DNA of 64,000 bases, from contig NW_024466512.1 of NCBI RefSeq assembly GCF_017591425.1, positions 14,449,001 through 14,513,000 on the forward strand, given 5' to 3'. The notes beneath the pieces are model-generated. The model searched no databases. It had not been told where the DNA came from and saw only the letters and a list, made by a program, of their open reading frames with translations. The stretch is from Ochotona curzoniae. Its lineage: Eukaryota; Chordata; Mammalia; Lagomorpha; Ochotonidae. Shown here piece by piece: positions 1 to 10,740 of the stretch. Numbering within the stretch: the stretch's first letter is position 1; every line of letters starts with the position of its first letter. The position numbers and the translations under genes were made by a program.

Positions 1-29
1 ATAGGACATCTTCATTGAATCATCCGTAC

Positions 30-242
30 TCAATAGAGTTCAGGTATAAAACCAGGTATCTTCAATTGATGTGCTATATAAGTCTCTACAAATATTCCTT
101 TTGTCCCCTGTTTATACATTGGATCTGCTCTATAGCCCCACAATTCTATTTGAATTCCTGAAACTAATTTCCAATTTAACGCCCACTTTAGTTCCACTTG
201 TCCCCCAAATTCATACCCAACCATGACTTGAAGGACCTGCAA
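30..242 (-). other. Exon-like open segment at window edge, unassigned
   Basis: The minus strand has a 70-codon open segment of balanced composition (four Trp, several Gly, few low-complexity runs) that includes the string IELWGYRADP. It is immediately preceded by a good splice-acceptor-like sequence, a pyrimidine stretch ending cctttcccttgcag. The frame reaches a stop about 30 bases from the window edge, so this could be a terminal exon or an exon whose donor I cannot place. There is no in-frame ATG near the acceptor; the first internal ATG is a few codons in. I do not recognise the protein. The segment could equally be a chance ORF or part of an old retroelement. Confidence 0.25.
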
Positions 243-2560
243 GGGAAAGGTATATGTTCTGCTTCTTCAATTCATCTCTTTTGAACTTTTTTTAATATAT
301 TATTTTTCTCATGAGAATGTAATATTAGTTAAAAAAGCAAATTTCATGTAGTTCATAGATACAATCCTAATAATATGATATTCCATTCCTCCATTTCCTC
401 TTTCCTTCCTTTATGCTTTTTGAGATGACATATTTTAAATTAACCTTGCAGCCATGGATTTTATGAATCACTAAATAGAGATGAGAAGTAAAAAACAAAA
501 ACAAAACCAGCTTAACAATAATGCAATGTATATAAGCAAAAATCAAATGGAAAAGTGATCTTTTCACTCAAACAGAAAATCTTATACTAGTCACAGATGA
601 TTAAAACTAAACAGTACAACATCCTTAACCACTGATTTGTCAAAGATATGAAAGAAAGTTTAACAAAGCCCATACAACCGGCATATTGTATGAGCAAGAT
701 AGACATTTTGAGACTTGATGATTGCAACCTTTGGTTATACTCTTGAGGAACAGGAAGTTTTTCTACCTGCTATTAATCAAGGTTTTTTTTTTAATGCAGC
801 GGTAAACCTGTGTTTGCAATGTGAACTGAAAGTATGCCATTATAAAAAAAAGAAAAAAACTGAAAACAGACAAGGCACTCAGTGGGGGAGGGAGGTTGTG
901 GAAACACATCCTGGGGCATAGGGTGGGAAGTAGCACTCCATTCCTCTATCTGTATTGCTGAATACGTGATGAAATTTGTTCAGTATATAAATTAAAAGTT
1001 TGGTAAACCTATATTTTCATCAATCATGAGCACACAGGCATTTCTTTGTTGTGCTTTTTGATTTTGTATTTCTTTTCTTAACCTTAGCTCCCACAGAAGG
1101 CGGAACATGAGGTATTTGTCTTTCTGTGTTCAGATGTAAAAAAAAAAAAAAAAAAAGAAGCACTTCATTTGCATCAAAGTGGATGCGGAGGGGAAGATTT
1201 CATGCTGAGTTAAATAAGTCAGACACGGAGCAGTGTTCCTTTTCATAGGACTCTTTTGGCCCTCGTGTGATGTAACTCAAAGTGCTAAACAGGAGAAAGA
1301 AGCTGTTTTTCAGTGACTTTGGGTTGTTATTGTGTCGTTAGATGTCACTGCTCTCTGTAATGAAGACTTCTAAATGTAAGCTCTCCAAAGGGCTCATGCC
1401 CAAAGGGAAATCCACCCCAGCTTGCCTCTTTCTAAACTTCTCAAGGGCTTCATCCCTACAACCTCTTTAGCCAGGTGTCACCATGTTTATTAGCCAGTAG
1501 GGAGGTACCACGAGGTGACACAATCCCAGGAACCCTCTGTGTTTAGTTGCCTTATGCAAAACTCAAATATATGTGACCATACCAACTGCTCCATTGCTGA
1601 TGCCAATTTTGTCACTTGTATCTCCATCCTTCCTTGCCACTCAAGAAGGCACAAATGATCACTCATCAATTATGCCGCAAAAGGCAAACGCCCAACCAGA
1701 AAATGCAATGCACACCTCTGCCTTCCCACAGCTGCCATCCTCACCTGTGGAATGTCATCTCTGGAAAACAGCCTACCCCTGACTTGACAGAACTCAGGGA
1801 AAGGCAAGCAATTCACTTTCTCCAACAATTTTCCTTCAATGCTTATGTCATATTTACATAAATTTGTACAAAATGGAGGAAGTTGCTGAGATGGCAGATG
1901 GAGTGGTAGAGCTATTAAAAACCTTTTGAGGCAACTGCCTTCCCGATATTTTTTTGCTTGTCAGAGAACTCAGAGTACAGAACTATGCTTTTATGGTAGG
2001 TTCCAATTTTCAAATCCTAAATAGCATGAAAACTCCTACTTAACATTCTAATATACAGGAAATACCGTTTTAGTAACTTCAGGATACATGGACTCTGACC
2101 TCCCCGAGCTTATGTGAGTTGGTCAGGAATCACAGTACATGTATGCAAACATGTACAGTCACGCACACATGAAACATTAGCATGACAAGTCAGTGGGCTG
2201 TAAGTAGTTCTGAGGGAATTCTAGAAGCATGGCACAGATCATCAAGGTTGTAAATAAACACATCCTGATCGCGTGAATGGGAAATGCATTCTGAAAGAGC
2301 ACTGCCAAGGTCAAACCTGCCATCTGGCTGACCTGGAAGAATCATGCAGGGGACTCAAGCACAGTCAGGATGGGAAGGTCTCAGGAGCCTGGCTACAGAA
2401 TCCTGACTCTAACCCATCGGCATCTGGGAGGCTGAGGGTTCCTGAGCTAAGTAAGACAGGACAGACAAAAGCCCAAGCAAAAGAGAAAGAAAGCAAGATC
2501 AGGTTATCCTTCAGTTGTGGCTACATCAGAGTTAGAGGAATGGCTCCACCATGTCCATGT
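243..2560. other. No gene seen; AT-rich unique sequence
   Basis: This stretch holds short A-rich runs (843-860, 1138-1156) and unremarkable AT-rich DNA. Open frames of 60-140 codons occur in several frames with no recognisable domain, including one of 141 codons at 2273-2698 that runs into an L1 3' UTR. I see no SINE or L1 here. Confidence 0.5.
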
Positions 2561-2569
2561 CTTGCAATG

Positions 2570-2945
2570 TTAACTCTTTTTATTCATGTATTCACTCATT
2601 CATTTTGTTATTCCATGATACAGTTCTATACACTCCAAAATTTGCCTTTCCCCACCCACAGTCCACCTCCCCCATGGATTTTCCCCATATTATTATAACA
2701 GTATAGTCCTTCCTAATCTGTCATGAGTCCATTGTTCTGTATTTTAGTGTATCCTGACATTGTAGGCCTGGACAATGACAGAAAGACCAGCATCTGAAGG
2801 TCAAGATATACTCAATAGTTTCATTGGGACTCTATTTTAGATTTGTAAGTAGAGATGCACATTGCCTTGTATCTTTAAATCTGTATGTGATAGTCTCTAC
2901 TGCACAGTTATTATACATTCCTTTATGAAAAGTCATAAAGCAAAA
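2570..2945 (-). mobile_element. Lagomorph-type L1 3' UTR (minus orientation)
   Basis: Read on the minus strand, this resembles the plus-strand L1 3' UTR at 6940-7370. Shared landmarks are 'atgacttttcat..aaggaatgta', 'gagactatca', 'gctgg/ctgga..tct..cattgtcca' and a terminal 'gaactgtatca/tgtaaa' followed by an A-rich tail. The tail is the T-rich left end near 2570. This fixes the orientation and the 3' terminus of the rearranged L1 described in the next entries. Confidence 0.7.
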
Positions 2946-3186
2946 TCAATAATGGACAAAAATCAGAAAATTCATGAAGTTAAATAGCATGCCACTGAAC
3001 AACCAATGGGCTGCTGAAGAAATGTAAAACAAAATCAAAGACTCCTGAGGCAAACCGTGCTCTTGTGTGACCTATGAATCAGTGAGGAAGTGAATAAAAG
3101 AAAAACTTTTTTGAATGAATGAAATAAAACCAAAATATCAAAACCCATGAGATGAAGCAAAAATAGTATTGAAAGGGCTATTCATC
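2946..3186 (+). mobile_element. L1 ORF2 internal fragment, inverted relative to neighbours
   Basis: The phrases 'aacaaccaatgggctgctgaagaaatg', 'tttttgaatgaatgaaa' and 'agcaaaaatagtattgaaagggc' match the mid-ORF2 region of mammalian L1 in the sense orientation. The pieces on both sides are antisense L1, so this 240-bp block is flipped or inserted. It carries stops and frameshifts and cannot encode protein. Confidence 0.55.
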
Positions 3187-3189
3187 TTG

Positions 3190-3425
3190 TATTTTGCATA
3201 AAGGTTGCCTTATATCGGAGAGAACATATATTTTTCCTTTTGGAATTGACTTACTTCACTCAGCATAATGGTCTCTAGTTGGGACCATTTGGTTGCAAGC
3301 GGTAGAATTTCATTTTTAATGGCTGATTAGTATTCCATGGAACAGGAGTACGACAGTTACTTTATTCACTCCTCTTTTGATGGGCATCTGTGTTGTTTCT
3401 GTGTCTTTGCTATTGTAGATTCAAT
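3190..3425 (-). mobile_element. L1 ORF2 3' end (minus orientation)
   Basis: Antisense landmarks of the L1 ORF2 3' end are present: 'cttcactcagcataatg', 'aatggctgattagtattccatgg', and 'gtgtctttgctattgtaga' at the right edge. It belongs with the minus-oriented 3' UTR at 2570-2945. Confidence 0.7.
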
Positions 3426-3435
3426 CTCAAATGGC

Positions 3436-3765
3436 TGACAGGTTAAAAAATGTTCAGGCTCCCTAACTGTCAGGGAAATACAAACGAAACAACACTGAAG
3501 TTCCACCTAACTCCAATGAGTTTGGCCTGCATTCAGAATTGTACTAACAACACCTGCTAGTATATCCGGATGTTGGAAGAACGGTACTCTCCTTCACTGT
3601 TGGTGGGAGCATAGGCTAGTACAACCTCTATGGAATTCAATATGGAGAGTGCTAAGAGGACTTATGATCCAGTTCTCCCACTCCTGGGAATATGCAGAAA
3701 AGAAATGAAATCTGCATTTGAGAAAGGGATTTGTAATCCTGTATTTACAGAGTTAACTCTTAATG
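3436..3765 (+). mobile_element. L1 ORF2 segment, 5'-inverted arm
   Basis: Sense L1 ORF2 with 'aaaatgttcaggctccctaa', 'tctccttcactgttggtggga' and 'cccactcctgggaatatgca'. In L1 coordinates it lies just upstream of the antisense piece at 3190-3425, but it points the other way. This is the arrangement expected of a 5' inversion (twin priming) in a minus-strand insertion. The outer end at 3765 is the inversion break and the inner end near 3436 is the 5' truncation. Confidence 0.65.
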
Positions 3766-3769
3766 AAAA

Positions 3770-5180
3770 TTTTGGATGGAAGAATCAGATGGGATGAGGC
3801 CAGGAATGAAGTGTGCCCAAACACAAGAAGCTGTGCTCACAGTATAACATCTGTAGGCCCACAGCATCACAAATGGGAGTGGCTGTCCCAGCCACAGAAG
3901 CAGGGTAAACCAGATCTTAACCCCTCTTTTCTTTCTTTGCACTCAAATCTATGTCTCCGTTTTCTTTCCTCGGTTCACTTTCCATTACATGCTTCAGTTA
4001 ACAGAGACCATAGCTCAAAATAGGCTCAGTGCTGTTCCTCCACACCACAGGGATGTTAAATACCTAGGCTTGAACATGAGATTTATAGGGCACAAATCCC
4101 CATGGGCCTTTCCAGGGCCTTTCAGCATGATGCTGTGCCAAAAGTGTGACAAATACCAAGGCACAAAGGGAGGAGGATGCTGGCAAGATGGGCATGGACG
4201 TGATCCACAGAGCTGCCATTTGGAGTTACTTCTATGCCAGGTGCTTAAGGCACCTACCATCACATGTGAATCCTCTCCTCGGTTGCCCCATGACCATTGG
4301 CTACACCCAGATCTTGCCCCTGGCATCTCACCCACTGCAGCACTACAGTCTGACTCTTGGAAGTCATCAGCATGACAAGGAGACAGAAAATGGTGGTAGC
4401 ACAGACCTCAGCCTGCCACTGCCTGACCATTGCTTAGGGTGAGGCTGTTTCTAGACTCCCTGATTCCAAAAATCGGCCCTTGGCAGTAGAAATCACAGTG
4501 ACCACCAGCTGAATGTTAGGCAGGGACTTCTTGAAAGACCAGAGATTCTCTTTTTTTCTAGGACAGTTGCTCTGCACTCCAAATAGGAGAGAAATACATG
4601 GGACAATTTTCTGAGGAAGCAAAAAGCTCCCTTCTACCATAACTTCCTTTAGCTCCGTTCTACCATATCTTAGCTTTAATAGGCCACATTATTATGGGCA
4701 GAAATATAGGCAAAAATCATCACATATTTCATTTTAAAATAAGTAAAAGGCAACATATTTTATAACTCAACTCAATGAAAATGTATAGGAAGGCCTAGGA
4801 CTACTGAGCATCTCTGTGCCAAGATTTCAGTTTGGGGATGCTCTTTCTCAGTAAAAGAAAATGAAGGCTTGGTAAGGCCAACTCAGGTGTAAGGGGGGTG
4901 TGGGGAGAAGCACTAGGTGAACCTGAAACACTTCATAAAACACATTACTTCTTTACTACTAAAACCCACTAAGGTCATGACAGAAAGATTCAGACACCAA
5001 TTACAAGTTAATCAGCCAAAGACAGCACGATGTCAGGGACTCTAGCAGATAGAAACCCATAGACTATTTGTGAGTCCCTGAACTCAAAAGAAGAACAAAT
5101 AAAAAGTACAAACTGCCACTTATTTGTACTTAATGCTGCCCATGAATTAACTTATTTTGAAAATTGCTACATTGAGTAAT
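3770..5180. other. No gene seen
   Basis: Overlapping open frames of up to 128 codons on both strands at 3760-4440 share the same GC-richer DNA, but none has a recognisable domain or splice context. The rest is AT-rich unique sequence. I see no SINE. Confidence 0.4.
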
Positions 5181-5182
5181 CA

Positions 5183-5487
5183 TTTCTTATCCACTTGAAC
5201 CTGTGTTCCATAACCCCTAATGGATACTTGAAATCAAGGACAGTACTGGACACTGTATATACACAATGCTTTCTCCTAAAAACAGCTACGAGTATACATT
5301 ATACAGAATAAAATGGTAATGGCAACAACAATAACTAAATGGAGTTATAAAAATATTCTATGATAAAAGTAACTCAAAATCCACAAATTGCTTGTGTCCG
5401 ATTTTTTTTTTAATATATCTGAAGTACACTGGACAATGACTATCTGAAACTGAGGCGGAAACTTGAAGTAAGGGGGCTACTTCAGGA
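5183..5487 (+). mobile_element. Tigger/pogo-type DNA transposon remnant (non-autonomous)
   Basis: Landmarks of Tigger-family elements appear in order: 'taatggatacttgaaatcaaggacagtact', 'cactgtatatacacaatg.tttctcctaaa', 'caacaacaataactaa', and a right end 'ctgaaactgaggcggaaacttgaagtaagggggctactt' that resembles a Tigger terminal inverted repeat. There is no transposase. The exact subfamily was not determined. Confidence 0.65.
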
Positions 5488-5489
5488 GG

Positions 5490-6185
5490 AAAGAATCAAT
5501 TAGGCATTTTGTTTGTCTGTGGTATTTGAACTACAGCCTAAGTGACAAAACAGTCAATGCCGTGACGTTTCTCTTTAAGTGTCCTAGCTAATAAACAAAG
5601 GAGAAGTGATAGAATTCCACGTCCGTTTCTTATGAGTTAACGATCCAGACACTGAGCCTCAGCAGCTGCCACCAGGACAGAAAGAGCCCACCAGGGATTT
5701 TGTAACTCTACAGGGAAACACTGCCACCTATGCAGGGGTTGCACACCCACACGCTAAAAAGACATCTCAATACAACTAATTTCTTTTTTTATCCAATTGA
5801 AAGAAAATATTGAGGAAAGAGAGCATGATCGTGTGAGTAGGAAAGTTCGTGACAAAGATCAAGATTCTTCAATACAAGCAATTAAAAGTTGTAAGTAAAG
5901 CAAGAAACACATTAAATATTAGACTGCAAAAAGAAAATGCTTTGAAAGTGCACAAGGAGGCAGGGGTCTAGACAGTCCTTTGAGAAGGATATGGAATGTC
6001 TTTCCAGAATTGTTCACATTAGGAATGGGAATCTGGGACATTTGTATTTTCCCAGGCACCTTGACCCATTGCCGATTTGGTAACTCCTCACTTGATACTC
6101 CCCACATTTCAGAGAAGGCCGAGGCAGAAAGTGGAAAGTAGTGAGGGAGAGAAAAAGAAGCAGAGTTCCTGGAGGGAGGAATCAT
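5490..6185. other. No gene seen
   Basis: Unique AT-rich sequence without a recognisable repeat. A minus-strand open frame of 88 codons (5919-6185) has no family signature and is probably chance. Confidence 0.4.
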
Positions 6186-6189
6186 GTCT

Positions 6190-6355
6190 CCACTCAGTTG
6201 CTCAAGTCCAATACTTCTCTAAGTCTTGGCTTTTCTCATTTTAGAAATAAAATAATAAAATAAAAATACCACGAAGCTGCTAAAGAGCCCACTTCCCAGA
6301 GTAAAAGGTATGTGATGAAAGTGTCAGGCACATTAGAAATGTTCAGTAAATTCTC
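6190..6355 (+). repeat. MIR SINE remnant
   Basis: The order 'ctcaagtccaatacttctctaagtcttggcttttctcattttagaaataaaa' … 'gtgtcaggcacattagaaatgttcagtaaa' follows the MIR core and 3' segments ('cttaacctctctgagcctcagttt', 'gcctggcacatagtaagtgctcaataaa'). It is strongly diverged. Confidence 0.6.
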
Positions 6356-6359
6356 ACTA

Positions 6360-6935
6360 TCACATGATCACTGTGGAAACTGCATGTCCAGAGAGTCCAG
6401 GAAAAGGCAAGCTGACTTAATGTGGATGACCAGGGGAGTTGCAGGGACAAAGTGGTCTCGTGGTAGTGCTGCAATTCTGCTCACCCATCATACTTTGCAA
6501 AGCTCAAAACAAGAACATTGGGTGTGTGTGTCTGAATGAGTCACTGTTCACAGATGGATGAGGTCCCAACCATCCAACGCAGACAGGTATGGAATGCACC
6601 CACTGTTTCACTGTGTAAAGGAAACATTCCCCCTTTCTTACCTTTTTCAGCATTGATGGTGTCTGGCATGAAACAAATGCTTCGGAAATGGTGCTCAGTT
6701 TGAAATAATCGCTCCTGTGTTGCTACTGTTTCTAGAAACTGTGCCCTGCCCTGGTAAGGGGGCTGTTAGGGATTACATACCTTGAATTTTTCAATGAGAT
6801 TGTTTCAACGTCTGAATGCCTTCCATGCTCAGATGACCAGTAGGAGACCTGGAAAAAGCCATTACAGACTCCTGTGAGCTCTGGATCATTACACAAATAA
6901 CCCCCCATGTAATAAAACCTTGACCAGCTCATGTT
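6360..6935. other. No gene seen
   Basis: Unique sequence with two short open frames of about 70 codons and no known motif or repeat that I can name. Confidence 0.35.
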
Positions 6936-6939
6936 CAGT

Positions 6940-7372
6940 TAGAAGACTCATATAGTAGCTGTGTAATGGAGACTGTCATATCTAGTAACATGTCATTTAA
7001 CTTCATGGCATTGTAAATTTCTATTTTTCTTTCTATTGTTGATTTTGTATCATGACTTTTCATTTAAGGGAATGTACAGTAGTTATGTAATGGAGACTAT
7101 CAACCAGATGTGAGGATGCAGTGTGGTCGGCATCTCTGTTTCCAGACAAAGATGGACTTACAGTGAAACTGTTTATATTATATTTTGACAATAGGATTCT
7201 GGACTCTCTGCCATTGTCCATGCCCACAATGATGAACATATGACTGAGTATGAAGAACTATATGTTAATAATGATATAAAGGAACTGGGAGTGGGAGGGA
7301 ATTGGGGAGGGGATAGGGGAATATGGAACTGTATTGTAAAATGATAGCAATAATAATAAAATGTGAAAAAAA
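6940..7372 (+). mobile_element. Lagomorph-type L1 3' UTR
   Basis: The sequence reads 'atgacttttcatttaagggaatgta', 'ttttgacaataggattctggact', 'cattgtccatgcccacaatgatg', then a G-rich 'gggagtgggagggaattggggagggg' stretch and a terminal 'tatggaactgtattgtaaaatga' before an A-rich tail. It is the same family as 2570-2945 (minus) and 22620-22815 (plus). It contains an internal direct repeat: 'agtagctgtgtaatggagac' near 6955 and 'agtagttatgtaatggagac' near 7079. Confidence 0.7.
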
Positions 7373-7374
7373 AA

Positions 7375-7961
7375 GAAGACTCAAAGTTCTCATTTTTCCA
7401 GAGTTAACGGAAAACCTCTTATTTTTCTCCCCCTGTTGCTATCTTTTTCACAGGCATCAATGCAGCTCGGTGCCATACAAACACAGTTTATGCCTTGAAG
7501 ACTTTGACCAGCGTATTCCTGCCTCGATCACCTTTCTTACTCAATGCAGCCCTGCCAGAGGCAAACCAAACCTGCAGAAGTCCCCTCACCTCAGAGAATT
7601 CCCCCAAGAGTTGCTTTAATAATCAATAATTTCTTTCTTGTCTTTTAGCTCTAACACATGAAAGATGGAGTTCCAGGAAAGGTCTGGCTAGTCCAATGTT
7701 CTAACTAATTAAATTTGTATTCCATTTTATTCATTTATATGAACCTAGCATTAAGTTAATACAAAAAACTTTCTCTGTCATATCCAAGTTCATATTCAAT
7801 CATTTGTTTCAATCGGTATGTTAGAAATTGTTTCTAAATTACATTTATTGACTAAATCTTGTAACCTTTTGTGAGTATTTTTTAATATATTTTTCTGTAA
7901 TCCAAGAGGCTGTCTCTTCATGTGAGATTTCCTAAGTTCTTTTGAGCTATAGCACCCCTTA
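7375..7961. other. No gene seen
   Basis: AT-rich unique DNA. One open frame of 98 codons starts inside the preceding L1 tail and has no recognisable domain. Confidence 0.35.
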
Positions 7962-7974
7962 AGAATTCAATGGA

Positions 7975-8299
7975 GGGCCCAGCATGAGTGCCTGCCTAGT
8001 GGCTATAATCCTCGCCTCACACACTGGGATCCCATGTGGGTACCGGTTCATGTTCTGGCAGCCCCACTTCCCACCCAGCTCCCTGCCTGTGGTCTGGAAG
8101 CAGTCGAGGGTGGCATAAGCCCTTGGGGCCCAGTGCCCACATGGAAGACCCAGAAGAGCTCCTGGCTCCTGGTTTCAGCTCAGCTCAGCTCCAGCCAGTA
8201 AGGCCACTTTAGGAATGAATCAAAGGACAGAGGATCCTCCTTTTTATCTTTCCTCCTCTCTGTATATCTAACTTCGCAATGAAAAAAATTTAAAGAAAC
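7975..8299 (+). mobile_element. CSINE (lagomorph tRNA-headed SINE), full length
   Basis: Head 'gcctagtggctataatcctcgcctcaca' (RNA polymerase III A-box-like), 'catgtgggtaccggttcatg' (B-box-like), body 'cagctccctgcctgtggtctgg', and tail 'tctgtatatctaacttcgcaatgaaaaa'. It is flanked by a perfect 13-bp target-site duplication, agaattcaatgga, at 7962-7974 and 8300-8312, which proves a discrete retroposition event. Confidence 0.9.
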
Positions 8300-8315
8300 A
8301 GAATTCAATGGAAAT

Positions 8316-8615
8316 TGGGTCCTGTGCACAATAGCCTATTGGCTAAAGTCCTCATCTTGTACATGCCAGCATCCCATATAGATGCTGATTCATGTCACGA
8401 CCCCACTTCCTATCCAGCTTGTGGCCTGGGAAAGCAGTGGAGGGCAGCTCAAAGCCTTGGGACCATGCACCTGTGCGGGAGACCTGAAGAAGCTCCTGGT
8501 TCCTGGCTTCACGTTGGAAGAGCTCTGGCCATTGTGGCCACTTGGGGAGTGAATCAGTGCACAGATCTTTGTCTCTCATTCTCTCTGTATATCTGACTTC
8601 CTAATAAAAAAATCT
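8316..8615 (+). mobile_element. CSINE, second copy in tandem
   Basis: It begins a few bases after the target duplication of the previous copy: 'ggtcctgtgcacaatagcctattggctaaagtcctc', 'catcccatatagatgctgattcatg', 'cacttggggagtgaatcag', 'tgtatatctgacttcctaataaaaaaa'. It is slightly more diverged than the copies with intact B boxes. The upstream copy probably inserted at its 5' edge. Confidence 0.85.
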
Positions 8616-8619
8616 GCTG

Positions 8620-9350
8620 AATGGTTAGATTCTTGCACAGAATCCTGGTCCTGGAGTCAACATTACAAGGCTAAGCAGTTATCCCTGTGGCTCGAAAGCT
8701 TCAAAAATAAAGAACTCATTGCATTCAGGGTAAATTCTTCAAGAGCTTAAATCAACTAAATAAATATAAGCTTTTCCTTTCTATATGCAAGGTCAAGTTA
8801 GAAAATATCCTGACCCCCAACCCTGAAAGATGTGACCATGGGTGTCTGTCACCCCTACCCATGCTCAGCTGCTTTCCCAGCACTCGCAAGATGCTACCAT
8901 GTGGTACCCTTTGATGGGAATGGCTCACCTAGACAAGCTGAAGCTTTAGGAGAGAGGAGAAAATGGATGCCTGGATGAGGAAGCACTAAAATGGGGGAAA
9001 CTAAGAACAACAGATTGGGTGCAGGGAAGGAGTTTTGTGGGCAACATGGAGCCTGTTTTGGTTTACTTAAAAAAATTGTTAAGTCACAGAGAAAGCTCTT
9101 CCATCTACTGGCTCATTCAGATACCAGCCACAGACAGAGCTTGGCCAAGGCTGAGACAGGTGCAAGTCGGCAACTCACGCTAGGGCTCCTCTGCAGAGTG
9201 TTGGAACCCAATCACACGAGCCCTCACCACTGCCTCCTAGGGCCTCCATGAGCAGGATGCTGAAGGCAGGACTCAAATTCAGGTAGTGCAACAGGCAATA
9301 CATGTGTCTTCACTGATGTATTCAATGCCTGCTCCCCCACAACCCATTTT
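8620..9350. other. No gene seen
   Basis: Unique sequence of mixed composition with an open frame of 86 codons (8991-9251) lacking any recognised motif. I see no repeat. Confidence 0.35.
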
Positions 9351-9362
9351 TAAAACATTCCT

Positions 9363-9675
9363 GGGCACTCGCGTGGCCAATGTTAAAGTCCTCCCTTCAA
9401 CGCCCCGGGATCCCATAGGGCGCGGTTCTAATACCGCAGCCCCGCTTCCCTTCCACACCCTGCCTGGGCCTGGAAAAGCATCGAGACAGCCCAAACTTTG
9501 GAACCTGCACCCGCGTGGAGACCCAGAAACTCCCTGGCTTCGATTGCATAGCAATCGCCCGTGCGCTCACTTGATGAATCATCGACGGAAGATCTTCCTC
9601 ACTGTCCCACCTCTCTGTATATCCGCCTTTCCAATAAAAAAATAATAAAAATAAATCTTTAAAAAAAAATAAAAA
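9363..9675 (+). mobile_element. CSINE, CpG-retaining copy with small deletions
   Basis: It retains many CpG dinucleotides ('ggcactcgcgtggccaa', 'caacgccccgggatccc', 'cgattgcatagcaatcgcccgtgcgctc'), which suggests recent insertion. It has many one- to few-base losses against its relatives, for example 'catagggcgcggttcta' where others read 'catatgggcaccggttcta'. Flanking repeats aaaacattcct at 9352-9362 and 9676-9686 form an 11-bp target-site duplication, the second directly after the A-rich tail. Confidence 0.9.
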
Positions 9676-9689
9676 AAAACATTCCTATT

Positions 9690-9945
9690 TACTATCTTGG
9701 TACAATCTCTTTATTGAACCATATAAAACAATTAAAATTTCATTACTAATAATGGCCTAACATTTGAAATGAAACAGATGCAGGTTTTTAAAACTCTGTC
9801 ACCTCAAAGAGGCTACACGTGGCCATTTTCCTCTTTATTAGTCTATAAAGCTATTGGGGTCAACATAATCACAACATTTCATTCTCTTATCCTAAACTTT
9901 AAAATCATTCTATAATGATGAAGGGATCCACTCACCAGGGTTGTA
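9690..9945. other. AT-rich spacer
   Basis: AT-rich sequence between the CSINE and the L1M body. It may be diverged L1M, but I cannot align it by eye. Confidence 0.3.
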
Positions 9946-10407
9946 AGATTAGTGGAAGCATTGAGAGGCACTTCTCAAAGCACATTGAGCAAAAACTGAT
10001 AGAACTGTAGGGAAAGATAATGTCAAAATTTCAGTTGATCTGAATTTAGATATAGTTTAATTTTCTTTCTCAACAATGAATAAAATAAGCAGACAAAATC
10101 AGTAAAGATACAGATTTTAACAACACAAAGAACTTTGTCTCATTGTCAATTATAGAATTTTCCATCTAATAGGACATACCTTATTCCTTGATTTACAAAA
10201 ATAGACCATAATCTGGATCTGTCTCAAGAAAAACTAAGGATTGAATTTGTGTAAATTATATCACAGAATTAAGACATTAATAAAAATTTATTTTTGAAAA
10301 CAATCTCCAATACTTGGGTAATAAATATCATATTGAGGGGGAAAATGGCCCAAAAATCAAACCAAATGGAAAATTAAAAGAATCTTGGTCAATATAAAAA
10401 TTATACA

Positions 10408-10740
10408 AGGCCAGGTGCAATATCTTTGCCTTGCATCTGCTGGGATCCACTATGGTTCCTGGTTTACATTGTTGCTGCTCCACTTCCCACCCAGCTCCCT
10501 GCTTGTGGCCTGCAAAAGCAGGAAAGGATGGACCAAAGTCTTGGGACACTGCACCCGCAAAGGAGACCTGGATGAAGCTCCTGCCTCCTGACTTTAGATT
10601 GACCCCCCTCTGGTAGTTGCAGCCACTTGGGGAGTGTACCAGCAAATGGAAGATATTTCTCTCTGTATCTCCTTTCTGTATTTCCTTCTTTCTGTGAATC
10701 TACCTTCCCAATAAAGATTATAAACAAATATTTTTAAAAA
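10408..10740 (+). mobile_element. CSINE inside the L1M
   Basis: Landmarks are 'gctccacttcccacccagctccctgcttgtggcctgc', 'gcacccgcaaaggagacctgg', 'gcagccacttggggagtg' and a tail of 'cttcccaataaagat' plus A-rich sequence. The head is diverged. The possible target duplication is short (taaaaatta on both sides). Confidence 0.75.
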
